A model generated the notes under the pieces. That model had not been told where the DNA came from. It searched no databases and saw only the letters and a list, made by a program, of their open reading frames with translations. From Dyadobacter sp. 676 (GTDB taxonomy: Bacteria; Bacteroidota; Bacteroidia; Cytophagales; Spirosomataceae), in the NCBI RefSeq assembly GCF_040448675.1, contig NZ_CP159289.1, positions 3,889,001 through 3,953,000 on the forward strand: DNA of 64,000 bases. The letters run 5' to 3'. Below are positions 49,701-57,558 of the stretch, piece by piece. The number at the start of each line of letters is the position of its first letter. Positions within the stretch are counted from its first letter, which is position 1. Both the position numbers and the translations under genes were made by a program.

Positions 49701-50757
49701 CAATATCGCCGAATCCGTCCGCGTTTACATCTCCTGCACTTGCAACCGAATAACCCATTTCGGCATGTGCCTGGTTACTTTCCAAAAGCGTCGGCATCGG
49801 ATCGAGGCCATTCGCGGAACCATAGTAGAGAAACGCCGCCCCTTCGCTGTCTTCGCCATTATCGTAATGCGGCGCTCCCGCCAGCACATCGCTGTATCCA
49901 TCTGCATTCACATCGCCAGCCGAAGCAACCGAAAAGCCCAGCCAGGCGTCGGCCTGATCCGATTCCAGCAGCGCGTTGGCATTGGCGGGATTACCATTTA
50001 CCACAATAGGGTCGATAGTTACCGGGTAGGCTGCGTTGCGTACGTCGACGGTGATCTGGATTTGCTGCCCTTTGCCGGTCAGATGCGCGGCAAGTAGCTG
50101 GTTATGGGCATCCCAGCATTTGAGATCGCGGTAAACGAGCCGGGGATTGGCTTTGTCGTTTCGGGTAAAAAAACGCAGTTCGTTTTCGGTACCATTCTGA
50201 ATGTGCAGGCCTTCGGCGGCAAGTTTTACCTTTAATTCCTTTGTACCCGCGGGCGCCTCGCGAACGATGAAATTCTGCCTTACGCCGTCTTCGTTGTTGA
50301 TAAATTCTTCCTCGAATTTTGCATGACGGATCAGCAGTCTGTTTTCCATAATTTCAGGTCTGGCGGAAGGATCGGGCTGGTCGATCAGCCGGCCGTCGGC
50401 CAATACGCCTTCATTTCTTAATGTAAGGAAAAAATCATAACCCGGGGAATCGACGCGGTTCTGAACGGTAAAGTTTCCGGGCTGGTAATATGCGCGGAGA
50501 TTATGCTTCCGATTGGGGCTCTGGAGAATATGCCGGGTGCGGTCGTAGGAAATGTGATATTCGCGCAAAGCGATGGTTTCCCCAAGGCGGGGTGGAATAG
50601 GCGTATTCGCATATTTGGGAGATTGCCGAGGGCCTGCATTATGCATGCCCGCGGCCGACGAAGTTAAATGGTTTGGGAAAAAACGGGTGTAACAAGTGTA
50701 AACAAGCAGGAGAATGACTGACGCCACAATGAATAATGGCAGGAGGTGTTGTTTCAT
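46732..50757 (-). CDS. FG-GAP repeat secreted protein 6 (14 repeats, most divergent paralogue)
   Basis: The 1341-residue protein has an anchor (LLPLFIVASVILLLVYTCY), an N-domain (EYHISYDRTRHILQSPNRKH, FEEEFINNEDGVRQNFIVRE, AYPVTIDPIVVNG), 14 FG-GAP repeats and a post-propeller domain (GIGLYAKSFLGVNKGRLVWE, ALTGQIYGPWRYLAG). Its C-terminal domain (ICVYPNPAASELHVRTEK to SRHPLVLY) is the least typical sorting domain, but PNPA and the strand order are kept. It is the first gene of the array in transcription order and the most diverged in DNA. Its repeat 5 loop (DINGDSFSD) has Ser for Gly. No terminator with a T-tract is visible after it. Confidence 0.87.
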   Translation of the reverse strand: MKQHLLPLFIVASVILLLVYTCYTRFFPNHLTSSAAGMHNAGPRQSPKYANTPIPPRLGETIALREYHISYDRTRHILQSPNRKHNLRAYYQPGNFTVQNRVDSPGYDFFLTLRNEGVLADGRLIDQPDPSARPEIMENRLLIRHAKFEEEFINNEDGVRQNFIVREAPAGTKELKVKLAAEGLHIQNGTENELRFFTRNDKANPRLVYRDLKCWDAHNQLLAAHLTGKGQQIQITVDVRNAAYPVTIDPIVVNGNPANANALLESDQADAWLGFSVASAGDVNADGYSDVLAGAPHYDNGEDSEGAAFLYYGSANGLDPMPTLLESNQAHAEMGYSVASAGDVNADGFGDIAVGAPFYDNGQTNEGAVFVHLGSPKGIKPNPAVVLEGNQFGAQFGISVAMAGDINADGCSDLIAGANEFDQGQLNEGAAFVFYGSKAGIDPDKATILEMNQSISGMGSSVAGAGDVNADGFSDVLVGAPFYDLGEANEGAAFVYLGSVKGISLVPTILQSNQADAHLGISLASAGDINGDSFSDIILGAPHYDKVYSDQGLVKIHLGSAAGIDTGTSIALAGQQLEEEFGRAVACAGDVEGDGYADILIASRMQGKNLLNEGVVILFSGIQAGINKKPLSVFKSGQADAYLGQSLASAGDIDGDGFSDIVVGAHLYDLGQNNEGAVVVWHGGASGPDAATATALHSNQPESAFGYAVSGAGDVNGDGYGDVIVGAPRFDNGQQDEGVAFLFPGTPDGISKTASNMLEADQADAGFGTSVSAAGDINGDGFGDIIIGAMHYDDGEDEEGAAFVYMGSPSGLSAIAIKLESNKTGAWLGCAVAHAGDLNDDGFSEIIIGAMNYSNGQSEEGALYVFPGSLTGPNPAGLRIIESDQEDARLGNAVSSVGDLNGDGSDDIVAGAYSVGDYDAGAIFIGYAKASSLDSLTIDCIKATEEQAHFGWDVSGAGDVNGDGFNDLIVGAHAYDNGDGAAHIYYGSPDGITPGNVTHLYTHETGMAAAMGESVAGAGDLNGDGYGDVVVGEPWFIDENTSILTGLLLIYYGSPTGINPSPQRIKGNGNDIYDFFGWSVAAAGDVNADGFSDIIAGSPNFSSDQTDADAAFIYYGNNSRGTRNAIRLYNSDLITLLNYQQHNKSNFGIGLYAKSFLGVNKGRLVWEAVSNGNGFSAGPNGWLANSTSYTGSQKGYYILTGAELKNTIGKPGPGTNLRIRIRYNPALALTGQIYGPWRYLAGPSAGSTSAPTPLNPGNGPEEKPILPICVYPNPAASELHVRTEKNLSVTESALITTDGSVIRKWKNSPEKLDIRGIPPGRYILRIRYADAPESRHPLVLY

Positions 50758-50896
50758 AGGACAAAATTTAGGATAAGGTGAAGTGTAAAACCAGGTTGGT
50801 CGACCCGGTTTTCAATTTTGTACTTATCCCAAACTCTTTCCGAAAGCAATGATCAGGTGACGCTAGTGGTTATCAAGCGGTTAAATAGGGATAAAA

Positions 50897-50927
50897 AAAG
50901 TCCCGGAAACCGAGTTTCCGGGACTTT
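50897..50927 (-). terminator. intrinsic terminator after the GDSL hydrolase gene
   Basis: AAAGTCCCGGAAAC pairs perfectly with GTTTCCGGGACTTT around CGA, and the minus strand continues with TTTTATCC. It lies 20 bases after the stop. Confidence 0.88.
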
Positions 50928-50946
50928 CTCCATTTGCAATAAAAAC

Positions 50947-51624
50947 TTACTTCTGCACCAATGCTTCCAGCATTTTCTCGGCCAGAAACTGGTTGCCAGC
51001 CTCGGTCAGATGCACCCGATCGGTGGTGAGAATGCCTTTTTCCTTGTTTTCCGGGTTGTTTTTTGCCAGGTAATCGAGGAAATGCTTGCGCAGGTCGAGC
51101 AGTTGCAGATTGTTGCGCGTTGCGATTTCGCGGATCAGTTTGGAATATTGGTTCAAATCGCCGTCCTGCTGGTTGGAATTATCATTGCGCTCGCCGATCA
51201 CGGTAGGTGTGCACACGATCACACGGATATTTTGCGCTTTCATTTTCTTAATCAAAGCTTCGTAGAATTTAACATATTTGTCGGGATCGGTGCCTGTTCC
51301 GGATGATGCCTTATGCCAGACATCGTTGATACCCACATAAATGAATACCACGTCGGGCTTTTTGGCCAGGACATCGTCTTCCAGCCTTAAATAGAGGTCA
51401 TATACCTTGTTGCCGCCGATTCCGGCGCCGATCAGTTCATATTGGCCGTCCTGCCCCTTTGCTTTCAGCATTTCGCCCATTTTGGTAATGTAGCCCGTGG
51501 GGCTCACTCCCGCCTGGGTGATGGAATCGCCGAAGAATACAACGCGTAACGGCTTGTCCTGGCGCATGGCCAGCAATGGAAGCGCCAGAAATGCGATCTG
51601 AAATAGTTTGAAAAATACCCGCAT
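50947..51624 (-). CDS. SGNH/GDSL-type hydrolase, exported
   Basis: The 225-residue protein has a signal peptide (FKLFQIAFLALPLLAMR) and the four SGNH blocks: FGDSITQAG (Ser34), GAGIGGN, VGINDVW and DRVHLTEAG (Asp202, His205). It should be a secreted or periplasmic esterase acting on acyl groups, for example of a glycan. The size and block spacing fit the TesA/rhamnogalacturonan acetylesterase-like group. It is separated by 87 bases from modC on the same strand and may be co-transcribed. Confidence 0.9.
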   Translation of the reverse strand: MRVFFKLFQIAFLALPLLAMRQDKPLRVVFFGDSITQAGVSPTGYITKMGEMLKAKGQDGQYELIGAGIGGNKVYDLYLRLEDDVLAKKPDVVFIYVGINDVWHKASSGTGTDPDKYVKFYEALIKKMKAQNIRVIVCTPTVIGERNDNSNQQDGDLNQYSKLIREIATRNNLQLLDLRKHFLDYLAKNNPENKEKGILTTDRVHLTEAGNQFLAEKMLEALVQK

Positions 51625-51711
51625 GTTTGAGTGTTAAGAATGATTTTTGGGAAAAAGACAGATTTTCGTTGAAATTACCCTTATACACCACACCCGCAAA
51701 CAGCCTATGGC

Positions 51712-52611
51712 TTACAGCTTGTAGCTTTTCAAAATGCGGATATCGACACAATCCGCGGTATAATGTAAGGTGAACGGAGTGCCCGGCTGCATTTGTGCTT
51801 CGAAATGCGCGGGAACGTCCAATTGGCGGATTTTGCCGTCGATCCACGCCCGGATTAGAAGTGTTTCGCCCGGTTTCTCGACGGTGAGCACTTCCCCGTA
51901 AACAACCAGCCCGCCAGTGTGGTCATTATTTAAATATACTTCCGGGGGAGTCCCGGTCCGGGTTAGCTTTCCGGCCTCCATGATCGCAACATGGTCGGCG
52001 AGGCGGAAAATCTCGCCCATGTCGTGTGTCACAATTATTGCCGAAAAGCCATGTTTCCGGTGGAGTTTCAGGAGCAAATCCTGCAATTGCAGACGCATTT
52101 CCGGATCGAGGGCGGCGAAAGGTTCGTCCATCAGGAGCAATTCGGGCTTGCGGACGAGCGCGCGCGCGAGTGCCACGCGTTGCTGTTGGCCACCCGAGAG
52201 CTGGGCAGGGCTACGATCGGCCAGCTGAGAAAGGCCGGTGGCTTCCAGGAGTTCGTCGGCAATTTCGGCGGACTGGTTCCGTGCAAGCGCAAATAGCAGG
52301 TTTTTCCGGACCGTCATATGCGGAAACAAGGCATAATCCTGGAAAACAAAGCCGATATGCCGTTTTTGCACCGGTACGTGCACACGCAGCGAGGAATCCA
52401 GCCAGGTATTATTTTCAAATGTAATGCGACCGGAGTCGGGATGGATCAGGCCGGCGATCAGCCGGAGCAATGTGGTTTTGCCCGCACCCGAAGGGCCGGT
52501 TAAAACCATCATGCTGCCGCGTGCGAGCGAAAAATCGACTTCCATCGGCAAGATGCCGTGCACGGTGTGCAGGGTATGCCGGATATGGACGTCAAGCAGG
52601 TTGTCTGACAC
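51712..52611 (-). CDS. modC: molybdate ABC transporter ATP-binding protein
   Basis: I place the start at a GTG (protein [12 protein letters not shown]) rather than the earlier ATG, because the longer frame would overlap modB by 77 bases and its extra residues do not look like ModC. The result is 299 residues. It has Walker [11 protein letters not shown]-loop [10 protein letters not shown], signature [15 protein letters not shown], Walker [13 protein letters not shown] and switch His (VTHDMGEIF), plus a C-terminal TOBE-like domain that would bind oxyanion. It powers ModB and overlaps it by 20 bases, so the two are translationally coupled. Confidence 0.88.
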   Translation of the reverse strand: MSDNLLDVHIRHTLHTVHGILPMEVDFSLARGSMMVLTGPSGAGKTTLLRLIAGLIHPDSGRITFENNTWLDSSLRVHVPVQKRHIGFVFQDYALFPHMTVRKNLLFALARNQSAEIADELLEATGLSQLADRSPAQLSGGQQQRVALARALVRKPELLLMDEPFAALDPEMRLQLQDLLLKLHRKHGFSAIIVTHDMGEIFRLADHVAIMEAGKLTRTGTPPEVYLNNDHTGGLVVYGEVLTVEKPGETLLIRAWIDGKIRQLDVPAHFEAQMQPGTPFTLHYTADCVDIRILKSYKL

Positions 52612-53266
52612 GGAGCAGTCGATTGTTAATAGCGTAAACAACCAGCAAAATAATGAAAGTGATCGCAAAAAGCACCATCGCGTACTCGTTGGCTGCGGAG
52701 TAATTCAACGCTTCGACCTCATTGTAAATGGCTACGGAAGCCACTTTGGTTACGCCCGGGATATTACCCCCGATCATGAGCACCACGCCGAACTCGCCGA
52801 CAGTGTGTGCGAACGTGAGTACGAACGCGGTCAGGATGGCCGGTTTACAATTGGGCAGGAGCACTTCCGCAAATGTCCGCCACTCGCTTTTGCCCAGCGT
52901 ATAGGACGCCTCCCGGAGCGAGGCCGGCAGCGATTGAAGCCCTGCGCGGATCGGGTAAATCATAAATGGAAGACTGTATAAGATGGAGGCGATTACCAGT
53001 CCCGGAAACGAAAATACCAGCCTGAGCCCCAGATATTCCTCGACCCACGCCCCAAACCAATGTGACGGGCTGAATGCGAGCAGCAAATAAAAACCGATCA
53101 CCGAAGGCGGCAGCACGAGCGGCATGCCTATCAGCGCTTCCACCACCCCGCGTCCTTTAAACTTCCCGAAAACCAGCCAGTACGCGATCGGTAAAGCGAT
53201 TAGCAGCAGCAGTACCGAGGTAATGCCGGCGAGTTTTAGCGTCAGGAAGATTGGTTGAGCGTTCAC
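52592..53266 (-). CDS. modB: molybdate ABC transporter permease
   Basis: The 224-residue inner membrane protein has about five transmembrane helices and the EAA-loop region (REASYTLGKSEWRTFAEVLL) that contacts the ATPase. Further conserved segments are PLVLPPSVIGFYLLL and TVGEFGVVLMIGGNIPGVT, as in ModB/CysU-like permeases. It forms the channel of the molybdate importer with modA and modC. A 243-base stretch filled with repeats separates it from modA, which is unusual for a mod operon. Confidence 0.92.
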   Translation of the reverse strand: MNAQPIFLTLKLAGITSVLLLLIALPIAYWLVFGKFKGRGVVEALIGMPLVLPPSVIGFYLLLAFSPSHWFGAWVEEYLGLRLVFSFPGLVIASILYSLPFMIYPIRAGLQSLPASLREASYTLGKSEWRTFAEVLLPNCKPAILTAFVLTFAHTVGEFGVVLMIGGNIPGVTKVASVAIYNEVEALNYSAANEYAMVLFAITFIILLVVYAINNRLLRVRQPA

Positions 53267-53278
53267 TTTTTTAATTTT

Positions 53279-53340
53279 GAATGATTGAATGATTCGCCAT
53301 GGAACGGGGAATGAGTGAATGGTCAGGTGTGGTCAGGGTG
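53279..53340. repeat. interspersed repeat copy B
   Basis: The core CCATGGAACGGGGAATGAGTG begins at 53297 and is preceded by GAATGATT units and followed by GTCAGGTGTGGTCAGG. The same core is at 23663 and 56593. Confidence 0.65.
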
Positions 53341-53354
53341 TGTTTATTACCTTC

Positions 53355-53503
53355 TGACGGTCGATGACTATTCTTGATTATACCTGGTTATCATGACCAT
53401 ACCTGACTGTTAATGACTAATCCTGACTATTAATGACCATACCTGACTGTTAATGACTACATCTGACTACAAATGACAATTCCTGACCATCAATCCTGAC
53501 CAC
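53355..53503. repeat. degenerate 20-base tandem repeat between modB and modA
   Basis: About six to seven copies of a unit like TGACTRTTAATGACYANWCC are visible, clearest at 53404-53483 (four units of exactly 20 bases). The unit itself consists of two similar halves (TGACTRTTAA / TGACYA). It is non-coding. Confidence 0.7.
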
Positions 53504-53509
53504 CCCCGG

Positions 53510-54262
53510 TTACTTATACCCATATTTCCTGAAAATGGCTTTCGCTTTTGGGGAATAAAGGAATTGATAGAATCGTTCGCTCGATGCTTTTTTGGGAGAG
53601 TCTTTGCTATGTTTCAAAAGAATGGCAGCCTGCTGAATAGGTTTATAGAGGCTGGAATCTACGATGATATAATGCCCTTTACCCTTCATTTCAGGAGACA
53701 ACACAATAGATAACGCGTTGAAACCCACTTCGGCGGAGCCGGTGGTGATGTACTGAGCGGTTTGAGCGATGCTTTCGCCGTAGACGAGCTTCTTCTCGGT
53801 TTGATCATAGAGTTTGGATGCATTCAAAACCTGTATTGCCGCTTCGCCGTAGGGTGCCGTTTGAGGGTTGGGGATGGCTATTTTTTTGACATTGGCGGTG
53901 GTTAATATCTCCGGTTTGAGGTCGGTTTCGGGGATGTCCTTTGACCAGAGTACCAATGCGCCGGTAGCGTAAACTTCGGGCTTATGGTCGGAGCCGCCGT
54001 TTTTGAAAATTTCCTCGGGGTATTTGGTGTCCGCTGAAACGAATACGTCGAACGGCGCGCCTTCGCGGATCTGGGTTGTGAGCTTGCCGGAAGAGGCCAC
54101 CACGATCTCGACTTTCTTGCCCGATTCTTTCTCGAATTCCCGCTGGATTTCCTTCATCACATATTGCACATTAGCGGCCGTAGCGACGATGATTTTTTCG
54201 GTCGGCTTGGAACAGCCGGCCAGCAATGCGACGAAAAGAGCAAGGATAAGTAGTTTGTTCAT
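53510..54262 (-). CDS. modA: molybdate ABC transporter substrate-binding lipoprotein
   Basis: The start is set at MNKLLILALFVALLAGC, a lipoprotein signal peptide with lipobox LLAGC, rather than an earlier Met that adds an unlikely N-terminus; this gives 250 residues. The mature protein shows the ModA pattern: TAANVQYVMKEIQREFEK, VVASSGKLTTQIREGAPFD and VFVSADTKYPEEIF, then AIPNPQTAPYGEAAIQVL and GSAEVGFNALS. It should capture molybdate (or tungstate) in the periplasm for ModBC. It is first in the operon; a non-coding repeat separates it from modB. Confidence 0.9.
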   Translation of the reverse strand: MNKLLILALFVALLAGCSKPTEKIIVATAANVQYVMKEIQREFEKESGKKVEIVVASSGKLTTQIREGAPFDVFVSADTKYPEEIFKNGGSDHKPEVYATGALVLWSKDIPETDLKPEILTTANVKKIAIPNPQTAPYGEAAIQVLNASKLYDQTEKKLVYGESIAQTAQYITTGSAEVGFNALSIVLSPEMKGKGHYIIVDSSLYKPIQQAAILLKHSKDSPKKASSERFYQFLYSPKAKAIFRKYGYK

Positions 54263-54530
54263 GTCGCAATTTAAAATATTGAGGTGAGATATGTAGATAA
54301 GGGACAAATAGCAAATCCAGCCCCCATGCGTTACGGCCCCGGCGGGGCCTCCTTCAACTCCGGCGTCGATACTACCGTTCAGGAAATAATGGTTGATTCC
54401 GTCCTTTCGGTCTTTTCAAAAACATGTCGTCAGGAAATTGTCGTAAATTGCGCCCCGTTTCGCCGGGATGTTCCGGACGGACGTTTTAACCGCTGATAGC
54501 CAAGGCTAAAAGCACAATTTAGTCATAATA

Positions 54531-55688
54531 ATGATCATAGAAACTGCACAGCGCACCAGGCAGACATCGGAATACTATTTCTCGGTGAAGCTGGCCGAAG
54601 TGCGCAAACTGATTGCCGAAGGGCATGACGTCATCAATCTGGGGATCGGAAACCCGGATATGATGCCCTCAGTAGAAACGCTGGAAGCATTGACAACCGC
54701 TGCCTATCAACCGCAGGCGCATGGTTATCAGCCTTATACAGGCACCCCTGCTTTCAGAAAATCAGTTGCAGACTATTATTATCGTACTTATGGCGTAACA
54801 CTCGATCCGAATACCGAAATATTGCCGCTCATTGGTTCCAAAGAGGGCATTACCCATATATCGCTTACATTCCTCGATCCGGGCGACGAGGTGCTGGTGC
54901 CCGAGCTGGGCTACCCGGCCTACCGCGCCGTGAGCCGGATGGTCGGTGCGGTGGTGAAGGAATATCCGCTGCGCGAAGACCATGGCTGGCAGCCCGATTG
55001 GCGTGCCATGGGAGATCTCGTGACTCCGAAAACGAAAATCATGTGGCTCAATTACCCGCATATGCCCACGGGCGCGCCCGCAACACGCGAGCTGTTCCAA
55101 GAAGCCGTTGCGTTTGCGAAAAAACACCGCATTCTGTTATGTCACGACAATCCTTATAGCTTGGTTCTCAATAAGAAGGAGCCGATCAGCCTGCTTTCGA
55201 TCGAAGGTGCGAAGGAAGTGGCGATCGAGCTGAACTCGATGAGCAAGTCGCATAACATGGCCGGCTGGCGGCTGGGGTGGCTTGCGGGCGCGAAGGAGTA
55301 CATCAGCGCGGTGCTGACGATCAAGAGCAATGTCGATTCGGGCATGTTCTGGGCGATGCAGGAGGCCGCGGTGGCGGCATTGGGCAATTCGCCCGAATGG
55401 CATGCGGAACGTAATGCGGTGTACCAGGGGCGCCTGGAGGCTTCGGAGGCATTGCTGAATGCTTTGGGCTGCACCTGGGACGAAAAGCAGGAGGGCATGT
55501 TCCTCTGGGGCAAGCTGCCGGACGCGACCGAGTCGGCGGAAAAGCTGGTAAATAGCCTGCTCGTCGACAAGCACGTTTTCATTGCACCCGGTTTCATCTT
55601 CGGTCCCAAAGGCCAGCGTTATATCCGGTTGTCGTTATGCATGCCCAAAGAAAGGATTTGGGAGGCAGTGGAGCGGATCAGGGGGTAA
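54531..55688 (+). CDS. class I/II aminotransferase, likely aromatic amino acid branch
   Basis: This 385-residue PLP enzyme has VINLGIGNPDMMPS, GYQPYTGTPAFRKSV, YPHMPTGAPA (the usual N-P-x-N-P-T-G replaced in part), CHDNPYSLV and the PLP-lysine motif NSMSKSHNMAGWRLGW (Lys near 239). It belongs to fold type I, LL-diaminopimelate/aspartate aminotransferase-like. The prephenate dehydrogenase gene follows 27 bases downstream, so it most likely makes tyrosine or phenylalanine from the 2-oxo acids. Specificity cannot be fixed from sequence. Confidence 0.9.
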   Translation: MIIETAQRTRQTSEYYFSVKLAEVRKLIAEGHDVINLGIGNPDMMPSVETLEALTTAAYQPQAHGYQPYTGTPAFRKSVADYYYRTYGVTLDPNTEILPLIGSKEGITHISLTFLDPGDEVLVPELGYPAYRAVSRMVGAVVKEYPLREDHGWQPDWRAMGDLVTPKTKIMWLNYPHMPTGAPATRELFQEAVAFAKKHRILLCHDNPYSLVLNKKEPISLLSIEGAKEVAIELNSMSKSHNMAGWRLGWLAGAKEYISAVLTIKSNVDSGMFWAMQEAAVAALGNSPEWHAERNAVYQGRLEASEALLNALGCTWDEKQEGMFLWGKLPDATESAEKLVNSLLVDKHVFIAPGFIFGPKGQRYIRLSLCMPKERIWEAVERIRG

Positions 55689-55715
55689 TAGTGGTGGTAT
55701 TTTAAATTTAAAATA

Positions 55716-56574
55716 ATGATAATCAGTGTTATAGGGGTCGGCCTGCTGGGCGGGTCGTTTGCCCTGGGATTGCGCGGGAAATACCCGCACGTCAAATTCG
55801 TGGGTGTCGATAATTCGACGGTCAATCAGAAAATAGCGTTGGCGAAAGGGATCGTGGACGAGATACTCACGCTCGACGAGGCATTGCAGGTATCCGAGCT
55901 GAATGTGCTCGCGACGCCTGTCGACGCCATTACCAAATTGCTGCCCTACATGCTCGATCACGTGCCCGATGGCCGGACGATCACCGATCTGGGTTCGACC
56001 AAAGAGCTTATTTGCAAACTGGCGGATAAGCATCCCAAGCGCGGCCAGTTCGTAGCGGCGCACCCGATGGCCGGAACCGAAAACTCTGGCCCCGGCGCGG
56101 CATTCCGCGAATTGCTGATCGATAAGAACGTGATCATCTGCGACAAGGAAAAGAGCAATCCCGACTCGCTGGGACTGGTAGAAACGTTCCTGCGCGATGT
56201 AGGGATGAAAATCCATTACATGAACCCTGTAGAGCATGACTTGCATTTGGCCTACGTGTCGCATCTGAGCCATATCAGCTCTTTCGCATTGGGTATGACC
56301 GTGCTGGACAAGGAACGCGACGAGCGGGCGATCTTCGACATGGCGAGCACCGGTTTTTCGTCCACGGTCCGTCTTGCGAAAAGTTCCCCCCCAAATGTGG
56401 GCCCCGATTTTCGACCAGAACAAAAAGAATGTCTCCAAGGCCCTGGGCGACTATATCGAGCTGCTTAAAAAATTCAAGGAGGCGATCGACGGCCGCGATC
56501 TCGATGCCAGCCTTTCCTATATGGCCCGGGCAAATGATATAGGGCGGGTTTTGGCGGGGATTGAAAAAAAATGA
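55716..56574 (+). CDS. tyrA: prephenate dehydrogenase, frameshifted as assembled
   Basis: The N-terminal Rossmann motif is ISVIGVGLLGGSFALGL and the catalytic/active-site region includes DLGSTKELI and AAHPMAGTENSGPGAAF. The C-terminal dimerisation domain is in another frame. The break is at seven C at 56386-56392; with six, the sequence reads LAKSSPQMWAPIFDQNKKNV. The repaired protein has about 285 residues, the usual length for TyrA without an ACT or chorismate mutase domain. It converts prephenate to 4-hydroxyphenylpyruvate for tyrosine and is paired with the aminotransferase upstream. Confidence 0.88.
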
Positions 56575-56635
56575 GTGAATGACTGAATGAGGCCGTGGAA
56601 CGGGGAATGAGTGTTTGGTCAGGTGTAGTCAAGAA
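56571..56635. repeat. interspersed repeat copy C
   Basis: The core CCGTGGAACGGGGAATGAGTG begins at 56593; GAATGACTGAATGAGG precedes it and TTTGGTCAGGTGTAGTCA follows. It sits at the very end of tyrA, overlapping its stop codon region. Confidence 0.65.
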
Positions 56636-56669
56636 TTGTCTTTTGTAATTAGTTGATTATTAGCATATT

Positions 56670-56710
56670 GCAAATGGTTCTGAAATTTTTCGGAACCATT
56701 TGCGTTTTTT
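56670..56710 (+). terminator. intrinsic terminator after tyrA
   Basis: GCAAATGGTTC pairs perfectly with GAACCATTTGC around a 12-base loop, followed by GTTTTTT. An open frame begins upstream of it, but a start inside or before a terminator is unlikely, so the next gene is given a later start. Confidence 0.88.
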
Positions 56711-56790
56711 GGGCTGTTAAGTTGGGGTCGTTTGACGGCGCCTCTTTTGGATTGATTTTGAAGCATATAGTCTCAAATAAACAACAGGAA

Positions 56791-57558
56791 ATGACAAAAG
56801 CGCATGGGGTTTTGGCAGCGGTATTGATAGCAGCAGGCATTTCATTGAGTGTACACCGGGCCAACCCACTTCCCAATTCTTCTACCATAAAAAAGTTGCC
56901 GGTCGCGAAGGCCGATTCGGCTGTTGCCCGTCCCGAATGGATTTCATTATATGACTCGCTGGGCCTGAAAAAACAAGGCTTGTCGGCGCGCGCGTTCTAC
57001 TGCGCATGGTTTGGATTCCAGAAAATAAAACTCGATAACCCGATTATGGCGATCGCGGATTTTACCCAATCGTCGCGCAACAAGCGGTTGTATGTGATCG
57101 ATCTGCTGAAAAAGAAGGTGCTTTACAATACCTACGTCGCTCACGGCCGCAACTCGGGGAAGGAGTTTGCGGAGCATTTCTCGAACGCCAATTCTTCCTA
57201 TCAGTCGAGTTTGGGCTTTTACAAGACATTGGGAACATACCAGGGCAAGCATGGCCTTTCTCTTCGTCTGGAAGGTTTGGAAAAAGGCATTAACGACCGC
57301 GCGCTCGAACGGGCCATTGTAATGCACGGTGCCGATTATGTGAGTGAATCATTTATCAAAAACACCGGCCGCCTCGGCCGCAGTCTGGGTTGTCCCGCCG
57401 TTTCGATCGCCGATTCCAAAAAGCTGATCAACTTGCTTTACAACGGCGCGGGGCTGTTTATCTACTCCGGCGACCAGCATTACCTTAAAAATTCTTCGTT
57501 GCTCGCCGGAATGGAAGCTGTTGCCGACGTTCAGGCATTGGGCCTTTCGCGCCTGTAA
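56791..57558 (+). CDS. L,D-transpeptidase-like murein protein (YkuD-type domain)
   Basis: The start MTKAHGVLAAVLIAAGISLSV gives a signal peptide and 255 residues; the longer start lies before a terminator. The catalytic domain has AIADFTQSSRNKRLYVIDLL, THG-like HGRNSGKEF, IVMHGADYV and the active-site Cys in GRSLGCPAVSI. The pattern is that of the YkuD_2 (murein L,D-transpeptidase catalytic) family, which makes or edits 3-3 peptide crosslinks or links proteins to peptidoglycan in the periplasm. Its 3' end overlaps the 3' end of another L,D-transpeptidase gene. Confidence 0.88.
   Translation: MTKAHGVLAAVLIAAGISLSVHRANPLPNSSTIKKLPVAKADSAVARPEWISLYDSLGLKKQGLSARAFYCAWFGFQKIKLDNPIMAIADFTQSSRNKRLYVIDLLKKKVLYNTYVAHGRNSGKEFAEHFSNANSSYQSSLGFYKTLGTYQGKHGLSLRLEGLEKGINDRALERAIVMHGADYVSESFIKNTGRLGRSLGCPAVSIADSKKLINLLYNGAGLFIYSGDQHYLKNSSLLAGMEAVADVQALGLSRL

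Noticed and set aside
25516..50757. The FG-GAP array as a contractile or tape-measure injection system or as phage tail fibres
   Set aside because: No sheath, baseplate, tube or AAA+ genes are present, and the proteins have exported N-termini with T9SS-type tails.
51712..52668. The longer start of modC at 52668 (adds 19 residues)
   Set aside because: The added segment overlaps modB and its residues do not fit a ModC start; the GTG at 52611 gives a normal N-terminus and overlap.
53404..53483. The 20-base tandem repeat as a CRISPR array
   Set aside because: The units are directly adjacent with no unique spacers and are degenerate; no cas gene is present.
56653..56790. An N-terminal extension of the L,D-transpeptidase starting at 56653
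   Set aside because: It begins before a perfect terminator stem at 56670-56710 and would place the signal peptide internally; the Met at 56791 begins a normal signal peptide.
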